In this document: positions 51,501 through 58,595 of the stretch, in pieces | How the letters are laid out: every line of letters starts with the position of its first letter | Numbering within the stretch: position 1 is the stretch's first letter | DNA from: Lentilactobacillus fungorum | Lineage (GTDB): Bacteria; Bacillota; Bacilli; Lactobacillales; Lactobacillaceae | Reading direction: 5' to 3' | Length of the DNA: 64,000 bases | Assembly: GCF_016860605.1 (NCBI RefSeq) | Contig: NZ_BNJR01000007.1 | Location: forward strand, 165,477 to 229,476 | Position numbers and translations under genes: made by a program | Notes under the pieces: model-generated | What the model was told of the DNA's origin: nothing | The model's database searches: none | The model's input: only the letters and a program-made list of their open reading frames with translations

Positions 51501-52277
51501 ATGACTACCTTATTCAAACAAGAACTATACAAATTAATTAAAAGACGAAGCACGTGGGTATGTATTGTGGGCATCATGCTTATTGCTACTTTACTTGCAA
51601 TTACAAGTAAACTTTATCCGCAGCACTTTATACCAAGAGAATTATTCGTTTCAAATTATGCCGCGGATACGTTTGTCGCATTATTATTGATTGGCTCAGC
51701 AGCATCCATCATATCGTCAGAGTACCAATACAACACAATGAAAAATATCGTTTGTCAAATACATTCTCGCCCTAAAATACTATTGGCAAAATGGCTTCTC
51801 TTATTTACATATTCGATGTTTTTGTATCTTTGGTTCTCTGGATTTGCATACTTTAATAAAGTAATTTTCTTTAGAAATGACTATTCTTTGACTAGCTTGT
51901 TAAGAAATCAAAAAACCTCTTTGTGGGAATACTGGATAGAAACTATTTTTAGTAATTTCCTAACCACGTGGTTGGTGTTAAGCGTGGTTTTACTTATATC
52001 AGCACTTTTCAAAAAAAGTAACCTAGCAATAACTGTTGGTGTTGTGGGATATTTTGCAATAACTATTATTGGTAAGGTTACCGCTCAGCTAATACAGCGC
52101 TGGCATTTCTTAAAATGGAACCCTATCAATTTATTGAACTATTCAGCGCAGATTGCTCAGCCTGCTATGCAAAAAATAACCGGTCTGAATTTAGATCAGT
52201 TGTTTGTTGGCAATCTCATTTATATCATTCTTTTTATGATAGTTGGCATGTGGTTATTTTCGAATAAAGAGATTTAG
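51501..52277 (+). CDS. ABC-2 type permease (BcrB/immunity-like)
   Basis: A 258-residue protein with six hydrophobic segments and an N-terminal LFKQELYKLIKRRSTWVCIV, the usual start of ABC-2 permeases of the bacitracin/lantibiotic group. AAAGGAGG precedes ATG 51501. With the upstream ATPase it would remove an antimicrobial or export a peptide. Confidence 0.88.
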   Translation: MTTLFKQELYKLIKRRSTWVCIVGIMLIATLLAITSKLYPQHFIPRELFVSNYAADTFVALLLIGSAASIISSEYQYNTMKNIVCQIHSRPKILLAKWLLLFTYSMFLYLWFSGFAYFNKVIFFRNDYSLTSLLRNQKTSLWEYWIETIFSNFLTTWLVLSVVLLISALFKKSNLAITVGVVGYFAITIIGKVTAQLIQRWHFLKWNPINLLNYSAQIAQPAMQKITGLNLDQLFVGNLIYIILFMIVGMWLFSNKEI

Positions 52278-52503
52278 TTTCTCAGATTAGCGGGAAATGA
52301 GGCTTTTATATAAATGGTCGGCGATTACTGTTACTACTTGAGCGTTCTAGGTACGTCATTATAATTACCACAAATAAGGTGAGCGTAATACTATCGCCTT
52401 TATCACTCTACACAAAAAGCCGGTGTTAGAATCCTTTAAAACTTTGTAACGGCACTTTGTGACTATTTAATTCGCACTCCAGCGAATAAATCCACTCACA
52501 TTT

Positions 52504-52550
52504 GAAAAATGAAGGCCAAGTCCACTTGGGATTTGACCTTCATTTTTTAT
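52504..52550. terminator. Two-way terminator
   Basis: AAAAATGAAGGCCAA and TTTGACCTTCATTTTTT form a strong stem between the ABC permease and the convergent MFS gene. Bases 52278-52503 show no gene. Confidence 0.8.
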
Positions 52551-52558
52551 ACATAGAA

Positions 52559-54133
52559 TTATTGCTCCTGCTTCAACTCAATATCCTGGCTCGCAATCCG
52601 GTTGCGCATTAGAATTGCCGCGCCAAGGGCTCCAAGAAGTACGATTGCTCCCGAAGAAATTGCTACGGCGGCCATCCCGTTATCGTATGCGGCAATTACA
52701 ATCTTTTGAAGTGTTGCCGCAAACGGCATGTGCTGCATCTGGGTTGAAAATGCAATGGTGTGGCCTGAAAACGGCCCGGCGTTGATTAACGCGTCTTTGA
52801 TCCCGCTGATGACTTTGGCGGGCATTTGAATGAGGTGCAGATTGTTATTCAAGTGGGCTTCGTAATGGGCGTCTTGGATTAAGCCTAAACCAACCACCCC
52901 AACCGTTGTGCCGAACTGCCGAAAGACATTTAATAGGCCAGACACCATCCCCATTTCCTGCGGGCGGGCGCCTTCCATGCCGGCGGTGTTCAAAAGTGGG
53001 TTCACCATCCCGTTGGTAATGCCCATCAAAACCATGCCCGGCCAGAGTTCAACGAAGCTGACCGTTGGGCTGATTGCGTAGGCCATGGCAAAGAAGCCAA
53101 CGCCACCGATAACCATGCTGCCGACGATCATCCGCTTCTTCGAGAACCGCGAGCTTAAGATTCCAGCGACCGGTCCTAAAACTAATGACCACCCACTAAT
53201 CGTCAACTGCCGGACACCGGTTTGAACGGCTGAATAGCCAATGTAGTTCTGCATTAAAGCAGTTAAGAAAGCGTTATAGGCATAGATGCCAGACCCTAAC
53301 GCAAAGGCAATGATGATGGTTCCAAGGAAATGAGGACGTTTGAACATCTTGATATCAATCATCGGATCGCTCACCTTGGTTTCGATGAAAACGAACACAA
53401 TCATTACTAAGATGCCCCCGACCAGCAGGCTGCTGACCCGTGCATCCAGCCATGACCAGTGGGGATGACTTTCTTTGACAATTAGCCCATAGATCACAGC
53501 GAATAAGCCAATGGCCGAAGTTGCCATCCCGGCCAAATCAACTTTGTGATCCTTGCCATAACTTGGGGTTTCCCGAACGTAAATTAAAGTTAAAATAACG
53601 GCAATGATTCCAAACGGCACGTTCACGTAGAAAATAGCTGGCCAGCCGAAGTGTTCGACCAAATAGCCACCGATCAGTGGGCCGGAAGCCGCGGACGCGC
53701 CGATGATTGACCCTAAGATGCCAAGGGCAAGCCCGCGATCTTTGCCATCGAAGTTAGAAGCAACCAGCGCCATTGAAAGAGAAGTCATTCCCGCGCCACC
53801 AATCGCTTGAACGCCACGGCCGATATCTAGGATTAATAAGTTAGGTGCCATACCGTTAATTGCGGAGGCAGCCACGAACAGGATGAGTGACCCCAAGAAG
53901 ATTTTCTTGCGCCCATACATATCGCCTAACTTCGACATGATCATCAACGTAACGGCATAAACCAGTGTGTAGGCGTTCAGCACCCATTGCAAATCGGTAA
54001 AAGTTGTTTTAAACCCACGAACCATGGTGGGCAGGGCCACGTTGACAACCGTGACATCGAGTAATCCCATAAAGACCCCCAGACCCATGGCAGTCAGGGC
54101 GATCCATTGTTGTGCTTTAGTTTGTTTCTTCAT
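52559..54133 (-). CDS. DHA2 family MFS multidrug transporter (EmrB/QacA type)
   Basis: A 524-residue protein with 14 membrane segments. It starts KKQTKAQQWIALTAMGLGVF, then LDVTVVNVALPTM (motif D1 of DHA2 proteins), KLGDMYGRKKIF (motif A) and GIGGAGMTSL-like motif (GGAGMTSLSMAL). ATG 54133 follows GGAGAAAAGC. The upstream in-frame extension passes through the repeat element and is not coding. It is downstream of a PadR regulator in the same operon, so likely an inducible efflux pump. Confidence 0.93.
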   Translation of the reverse strand: MKKQTKAQQWIALTAMGLGVFMGLLDVTVVNVALPTMVRGFKTTFTDLQWVLNAYTLVYAVTLMIMSKLGDMYGRKKIFLGSLILFVAASAINGMAPNLLILDIGRGVQAIGGAGMTSLSMALVASNFDGKDRGLALGILGSIIGASAASGPLIGGYLVEHFGWPAIFYVNVPFGIIAVILTLIYVRETPSYGKDHKVDLAGMATSAIGLFAVIYGLIVKESHPHWSWLDARVSSLLVGGILVMIVFVFIETKVSDPMIDIKMFKRPHFLGTIIIAFALGSGIYAYNAFLTALMQNYIGYSAVQTGVRQLTISGWSLVLGPVAGILSSRFSKKRMIVGSMVIGGVGFFAMAYAISPTVSFVELWPGMVLMGITNGMVNPLLNTAGMEGARPQEMGMVSGLLNVFRQFGTTVGVVGLGLIQDAHYEAHLNNNLHLIQMPAKVISGIKDALINAGPFSGHTIAFSTQMQHMPFAATLQKIVIAAYDNGMAAVAISSGAIVLLGALGAAILMRNRIASQDIELKQEQ

Positions 54134-54151
54134 TGCTTTTCTCCATATAAT

Positions 54152-54272
54152 TAGTGAGTGGCGCCAGGCGGTTAGGGATCGGTGCATAAGTCTTTTCTGG
54201 CGAAGAGTTCCCGAGCTTGGAATCTTTCCCCGGGATGCTTGCACGTGGTTCCCTGCTTGGCGCGGCTGGTCT
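54152..54272 (-). repeat. Structured 5' UTR repeat, copy E
   Basis: On the minus strand the 5' arm reads GCGCCAAGCAGGGAAC and the 3' arm GATCCCTAACCGCCTGGCGC. Relative to copies B and D several pairs are exchanged (AAA/TTT to GGG/CCC) while complementarity is kept. It ends at CTCACTAATTATATGGAG, the ribosome binding site of the MFS gene, and fills the whole padR-MFS spacer. Confidence 0.85.
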
Positions 54273-54810
54273 ATTGATTAATTTCTTGTTGGTACTGTTT
54301 GATCCATTGCAGCTTTGTATGGCAAAGGGAAATGCTCAAGTTAAGTGATCGAATTGCTGAACGCAGATGCTCGCGGTTGTCAGGATTGGCAGCCACTAAT
54401 TGATGTAGGTGGTCGTGAACTTCTTGGTAGGCTTGAAGGTCAGCTTGAACAGAGTCCCGATAATCACTGAGAATTTCTAATTGAGTAGCAGAATCAACGC
54501 CAGCCATCCCTCGAAATTTGAAGCGAAAAATCGACTCCCGTTTGGCATCTTGGACAACGGGTTCGTGCATTAACTCAGCGAAGCGTTTCGTTCCCAGCTC
54601 GGTAATGTGGGCTAACTTTTTATTTCGATGATTCTCTTTAATAACCTTGAATTCAATGTAGCCATGACGCTGTAGCTTTTGAAGTAATGGATACATCACG
54701 CCGTTGGAAATCTCGCGGCGGGGCACTAGGCTGCTTTCTAAAATGCCCCGTAATTTATAACCCGACATGTCTTTTGAGGTGAGCATGCCAAGGATTAGTA
54801 GTTCGTACAA
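54271..54810 (-). CDS. PadR family regulator with Vir_act_alpha_C domain
   Basis: A 179-residue regulator with a winged helix YELLILGMLTSKDMSGYKLR, ISNGVMYPLLQKLQRHGYIE and a C-terminal helical dimerisation domain (about 95-179). TTG 54810 is the start, 6 bases after GGAGGAA. Upstream frames run through the promoter. It probably represses itself and the MFS gene until a drug or phenolic binds. Confidence 0.9.
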   Translation of the reverse strand: MYELLILGMLTSKDMSGYKLRGILESSLVPRREISNGVMYPLLQKLQRHGYIEFKVIKENHRNKKLAHITELGTKRFAELMHEPVVQDAKRESIFRFKFRGMAGVDSATQLEILSDYRDSVQADLQAYQEVHDHLHQLVAANPDNREHLRSAIRSLNLSISLCHTKLQWIKQYQQEINQ

Positions 54811-54833
54811 GTGATTCCTCCTCTTCTTAATAT

Positions 54834-54879
54834 GTCGAAGCGACTTATCTATAATAGGTCGTAGCGACAGGTATTGCAA
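54834..54879 (-). promoter_or_regulatory. PadR promoter with two GTCG-N3-CGAC operators
   Basis: Minus-strand TTGCAA (54874-54879) and TATTAT (54851-54856) are 17 bp apart. Palindromes GTCGCTACGAC (54858-54868, in the spacer) and GTCGCTTCGAC (54834-54844, just after the start site) are 24 bp centre to centre. Confidence 0.75.
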
Positions 54880-54954
54880 GCAGAAAATGATGGCAGATGT
54901 CCAAATTAAGTTATCAATCACCGCCTGATGGAACTCGAAAACCAATCAACCACG

Positions 54955-54988
54955 ACAAAAACTGGCCGCAAATGGCTTGCAGCCAGTT
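54955..54988 (-). terminator. Terminator of the 50-residue membrane protein gene
   Basis: Minus-strand AACTGGCTGCAA and TTTGCGGCCAGTT with a 4-base loop, followed by TTTTG. It lies 47 bases beyond the stop of the small gene. Confidence 0.75.
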
Positions 54989-55034
54989 GAAAGTGCCATT
55001 GGATTAATTGTCACTCAACACGCTAAGTCAGCTA

Positions 55035-55187
55035 TTATCGCCGATTCATCCGCCGATAAATCAAGTACAAAATCAGCGCCAAAATCAACCCAAAGCCGAC
55101 CATTGGATTCTCTTCAAAAATCAAATGCAAAAAGTGAACGGAGTGGAGGCCGTGAAGTCCTACGACAAAAAAATTAAATATATTCAT
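55035..55187 (-). CDS. 50-residue single-span membrane protein
   Basis: A frame of 50 codons from ATG 55187 that ends in a clear membrane helix and basic tail (NPMVGFGLILALILYLIYRR). The ribosome binding site is weak (AAAGAAG) but an intrinsic terminator follows and an AGTATACT motif lies upstream. It is divergent from the cardiolipin synthase gene. The ending resembles small lactobacillar membrane proteins of unknown role. Confidence 0.45.
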   Translation of the reverse strand: MNIFNFFVVGLHGLHSVHFLHLIFEENPMVGFGLILALILYLIYRRMNRR

Positions 55188-55265
55188 GAAATTCGGCTTC
55201 TTTCTAGTATACTAACAGTATGTGTAATCTTATTTTAGACCAAAAGTGGCCGTCAGGAGGAAATA

Positions 55266-56726
55266 ATGAATATTGATTGGTCATTGCTATTTAATATAGT
55301 CGTTGTGGTCAATGCCGTTCTTGCGATTTTTACTGTGTTTAGGGAGAAACGAGACATCGCCGCGATCTGGGCATGGCTGCTAGTGCTGGTTTTTTTGCCG
55401 CTGGTTGGCTTCATTGCCTATGCCTTTTTAGGCAGAAAACTTCCCAGAAACCGATTGTTCAAATTACATAAACACGTTCAAATGCAGTTAGACGAACGGT
55501 TAAATGAACAAAGAAAACAGTTGGGGCATAATGCCAAAACCTCAGCCGACGAAGTGGTTCAGCGTTCGCGGACGGCCGTCGATATGTTCATGACAACTGA
55601 CGCGGCGTTTTTGTCACGACAAAATAAAGTCCATATCTTTACAAATGGCAACGACTTATTTCATCGGGTTATCGAAGACATTGAGGGCGCCAAGAAAAGC
55701 ATTCATATTGAATTTTATACCTTTTATAATGATCAAATCGGCAAAGAAATCTTAAACTTGTTGGTTCAAAAGGCTAAGCAAGGCGTTGAAGTCCGGGTGA
55801 TCTATGATTCTTGGGGGTCGATGGGTACTACTCGTAAATTCTTTCAACCCCTTGTTGACGCGGGCGGTTTCGCTTATCCGTTCTTGAACACCCGCTCAGT
55901 TCTGTTGGATTTCCGGATTAACTTTCGGGATCATAGGAAGATTATCGTGGTGGATGGCACGATTGGCTACACTGGCGGCTTTAACATTGGGGATCAGTAT
56001 TTGGGCCGTAAGAAAAAGTTTGGCAATTGGCGTGATACCCACATTCGAATTATCGGCTCTGGTGTATTTGGTTTGCAGGCCCGGTTTATCCTGGACTGGA
56101 ATGCCACCAGTCCACGGGATCAGATTGATGAAGAAGAAGTGGAAGCTAAGTACTTCCCGGTAACCACTACCAAGGGCAACGTTAACATGCAGATTGTATC
56201 GAGTGGACCGGATTCCGATTTGCAGCAAATCAAAATGGGGTATATTAAGTTAATTACGATGGCAACGGACTATTGCTGGATTCAATCGCCGTATTTGATT
56301 CCAGACGATAGTGTTCTGGACGCCCTGAGAATTGCCGCGATGTCGGGCGTAGACGTTCGAATTATGGTGCCGAGTATGCCGGATCATCCGTTTGTTTATC
56401 GGGCAACCCAGTACTATGCCCGCCAACTAGCTGATGATGGGGTTAAAATCTATTTCTATAATGATGGGTTTATCCACTCTAAGACGATGGTGATTGATGA
56501 TGAAATTGCGTCAGTGGGATCGGCTAACCTGGATTATCGCAGCTTCAAGCTGAACTTTGAAATCAACTCATTTATTTACGACCAGAAATTTTCGATCGAC
56601 ATGCGGAATATTTTCTTGAACGATATTGATAATAGTACCTTACAAACGCCGGAATTATTTAACCAACAGTCGCTGTGGCTGAAATTCAAGCAGACGTTTA
56701 GTCGGCTGTTATCACCGATTTTATGA
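55266..56726 (+). CDS. cls: Cardiolipin synthase
   Basis: A 486-residue phospholipase D family enzyme with two N-terminal membrane helices and two HKD motifs, NFRDHRKIIVVDGTIGYTGG (about 220-239) and FIHSKTMVIDDEIASVGSAN (about 402-421). It joins two phosphatidylglycerols into cardiolipin at the membrane. CAGGAGG precedes ATG 55266. The next gene starts 12 bases after its stop. Confidence 0.95.
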   Translation: MNIDWSLLFNIVVVVNAVLAIFTVFREKRDIAAIWAWLLVLVFLPLVGFIAYAFLGRKLPRNRLFKLHKHVQMQLDERLNEQRKQLGHNAKTSADEVVQRSRTAVDMFMTTDAAFLSRQNKVHIFTNGNDLFHRVIEDIEGAKKSIHIEFYTFYNDQIGKEILNLLVQKAKQGVEVRVIYDSWGSMGTTRKFFQPLVDAGGFAYPFLNTRSVLLDFRINFRDHRKIIVVDGTIGYTGGFNIGDQYLGRKKKFGNWRDTHIRIIGSGVFGLQARFILDWNATSPRDQIDEEEVEAKYFPVTTTKGNVNMQIVSSGPDSDLQQIKMGYIKLITMATDYCWIQSPYLIPDDSVLDALRIAAMSGVDVRIMVPSMPDHPFVYRATQYYARQLADDGVKIYFYNDGFIHSKTMVIDDEIASVGSANLDYRSFKLNFEINSFIYDQKFSIDMRNIFLNDIDNSTLQTPELFNQQSLWLKFKQTFSRLLSPIL

Positions 56727-56738
56727 TTGGAGGGGCCA

Positions 56739-57329
56739 ATGTTAGTTACGGATAAACGGTTGCGATTTGAAGACATCGAGGCTGGTAATACCTATACAAA
56801 CTGTACATTTACAACCTCTATGGCAACAATTCGCGTTTCGGATGCAGTGTTTAATCATTGTCAGTTTGAACAAGATCATTTTGGCGGCAGCGAGTGGCTG
56901 GATTGTACGTTTAATGATATTTCGTTTGCCAACTGCCGGTTTGAAGGCAGTACGTTTTATCGCGATCAGTTTAAAGGCTGTCAGCTGATTGGGGCCGAAT
57001 TTATTGAGAACAACTGGAAAAAATGTACGATCAGCGATTCTCGAGTTGATTATGCCAACTTTAGCAGTTCAAAGATGGCCCATTGCCGGTTCACCGATTC
57101 GAGTTTTAAGGAAGTTTACTTTAGATACCTTAAGTTAGTTGGTGGTTTACAAACCAGTGGCTGTGAATTTGAAGGGGCCAGTTTTGTGGCGACCAAACTA
57201 GCTGGCGTTGATCTGTCTGAAAGTGAATTCGGTTATTTGGAAGTCAACCCCGGTGATTTGAAGGGGCTAACCATCAACCAGTTTCAAGCAGCGTCACTGG
57301 TTGGCTTGCTAGGCGTTAAAGTGAAGTAA
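56739..57329 (+). CDS. Pentapeptide-repeat protein
   Basis: A 196-residue protein made largely of A(D/N)LxX-type pentapeptide units, for example CTFNDISFANCRFEGSTFYR and DYANFSSSKMAHCRFTDSSF. Such proteins form a right-handed beta helix. Some (Qnr, MfpA) mimic DNA and protect gyrase. ATG 56739 follows TTGGAGGGG. It is probably co-transcribed with cls. Specific role unknown. Confidence 0.85.
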   Translation: MLVTDKRLRFEDIEAGNTYTNCTFTTSMATIRVSDAVFNHCQFEQDHFGGSEWLDCTFNDISFANCRFEGSTFYRDQFKGCQLIGAEFIENNWKKCTISDSRVDYANFSSSKMAHCRFTDSSFKEVYFRYLKLVGGLQTSGCEFEGASFVATKLAGVDLSESEFGYLEVNPGDLKGLTINQFQAASLVGLLGVKVK

Positions 57330-57345
57330 CTGGCAGGCAAATCAA

Positions 57346-57375
57346 TTGAACCACACTGGTTATTGGACGTATAAT
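57346..57375 (+). promoter_or_regulatory. Promoter of the candidate noncoding RNA
   Basis: TTGAAC and TATAAT are 18 bp apart, with an expected start near 57382. Confidence 0.6.
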
Positions 57376-57381
57376 AATGGT

Positions 57382-57612
57382 GGAAGGTGAATGACTAATC
57401 ACCTGTCAGACAAGCGAGGGAGATACAGAAATGTAGATAGGCGCTAAGTCATCGGGCTTAGATCCGTGTAGCTTGTCAGTATCATCCGACAGAAGCATGA
57501 AACGAAATGTTGACGCGACCAGAATTGATGGTCAATGATTGGTCTGATACCTTTCGAAAAATATTGTTAGATAGTGCCGCAGCACCTAGAGGGTGATGGG
57601 GCGCTATTTTTT
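57382..57612 (+). ncRNA. Candidate structured noncoding RNA of about 230 nt
   Basis: A promoter, no open frame, and an intrinsic terminator (ATAGTGCC...GGGCGCTATTTTTTT, 57571-57613) delimit this transcript. Internal pairings are evident: GGTGAATGACTAATCACC, GACAAGC with GCTTGTC, CTAAG with CTTAG and GACCA with TGGTC. It does not carry signatures I know for SRP RNA, RNase P, tmRNA, or the M-box and T-box riboswitches. It could be a 6S-like RNA or an unassigned regulatory RNA, or a leader for the gene at 57741. Confidence 0.5.
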
Positions 57613-57740
57613 TGGATCATTTTGGTAAATGGGGTTTTATTTTGAAAATGGGGGGGTATACTTAGCTACATAGAATTACATATTAGTTATTTAAACGTTA
57701 ACGTAACGTAAGTAATTGAAAAATAAAGGAGCGACTCGCT

Positions 57741-58055
57741 ATGAATGCATTTCAGAAATTAACTCAACTACATGATTATGTCAAAAAGAATTACGAACGA
57801 GGCAACTATGACGGTGCGAAAGAAAGCTGGTCGACTGAATCGGTTCACGCTGGTCAGGCAACGACCGAGCCAATGAGTGATTACCAAATGGGGTTTGACC
57901 AAGCGGTGAAGGATCATGAACAGCACCGAGCTTTCCACCATTATCCTAGTGAATTAGTTAAGTTGGGGAATGCCGTGAGTGATCACAAACTGGCTGAATT
58001 ATCTGAGTTTATTAATGGCTATAATGCTGCCAAGAAGCACATTCAGGAACAATAA
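57741..58055 (+). CDS. Hypothetical protein, 104 residues
   Basis: A soluble, His- and Lys-rich helical protein. AAAGGAGCG precedes ATG 57741. The core GFDQAVKDHEQHRAFHHYPS and the terminal EFINGYNAAKKH suggest a small helical bundle. I do not recognise it. A hairpin terminator follows. Confidence 0.65.
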   Translation: MNAFQKLTQLHDYVKKNYERGNYDGAKESWSTESVHAGQATTEPMSDYQMGFDQAVKDHEQHRAFHHYPSELVKLGNAVSDHKLAELSEFINGYNAAKKHIQEQ

Positions 58056-58073
58056 CGACGTGGAACACCTATT

Positions 58074-58114
58074 ATCGCCCTTTCAGTCAGGAGAAGCTTG
58101 ATTGATAGGGCGAT
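58074..58114 (+). terminator. Terminator after the 104-residue gene
   Basis: ATCGCCCT and AGGGCGAT pair across a loop with secondary pairing. A short T-rich tail follows. Confidence 0.6.
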
Positions 58115-58152
58115 TTGTGATGTAGTTTGGCAGTGGTTGATTTAAATGACTT

Positions 58153-58408
58153 ATGAGAAAAATTCAGTTTACTGACGATGCTTTGGCAGACTTAGGTTAC
58201 TGACAAGAACACGATGAAAAGAAAGTTAAGCGAATCAAACAATTGCTTGCCAATATCCTTGATTCGCCTTTTAGTGGTTTGCAAAAGCCTGAGCCGTTGA
58301 ACCGTGAGTTCTCTGGGGTATCGTCGCGAAGAATTGGCCCAAAACATCGACTACTCGATAACGTTACCAGTACCACAAATTGTTTATCAGTTGCGTCATC
58401 ATTATTAA
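58153..58408 (+). pseudogene. YoeB/Txe toxin, inactivated
   Basis: The reading starts MRKIQFTDDALADLGY, then a TGA where the family has Trp (Y-W-Q), then HDEKKVKRIKQLLANI, SPFSGLQKPEPLNREFSG and SSRRIGPKHRLL, as in YoeB. A later frameshift leaves the family ending IVYQLRHHY in another frame. At least one nonsense and one frameshift mutation are visible. No antitoxin gene remains upstream. It differs from the intact yoeB at 33757. Confidence 0.8.
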
Positions 58409-58595
58409 AGCTTGAAGCGTCAGTCGTTGGGCTGGCGTTTTATTTTACCTTTGGAAATCTGAAGATCAAGCACCTAACCAACAACTGGGGGACGGTAAAA
58501 TTCGCAGTCAATAACTTTGTTAAGTGAATAGCCGCCATGTTAAAATAACTATGAAGTAATAGATAGCATAGGCCTTTCAGAATTGTGAGGGACGA

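Noticed and set aside
54134..54244. N-terminal extension of the MFS protein
   Set aside because: It reads through the dispersed repeat element. The family start and the ribosome binding site are at 54133.
54977..55238. Two overlapping plus-strand frames of 66 and 76 codons
   Set aside because: They are antisense to the better supported 50-residue membrane gene and its terminator, and lack good start signals.
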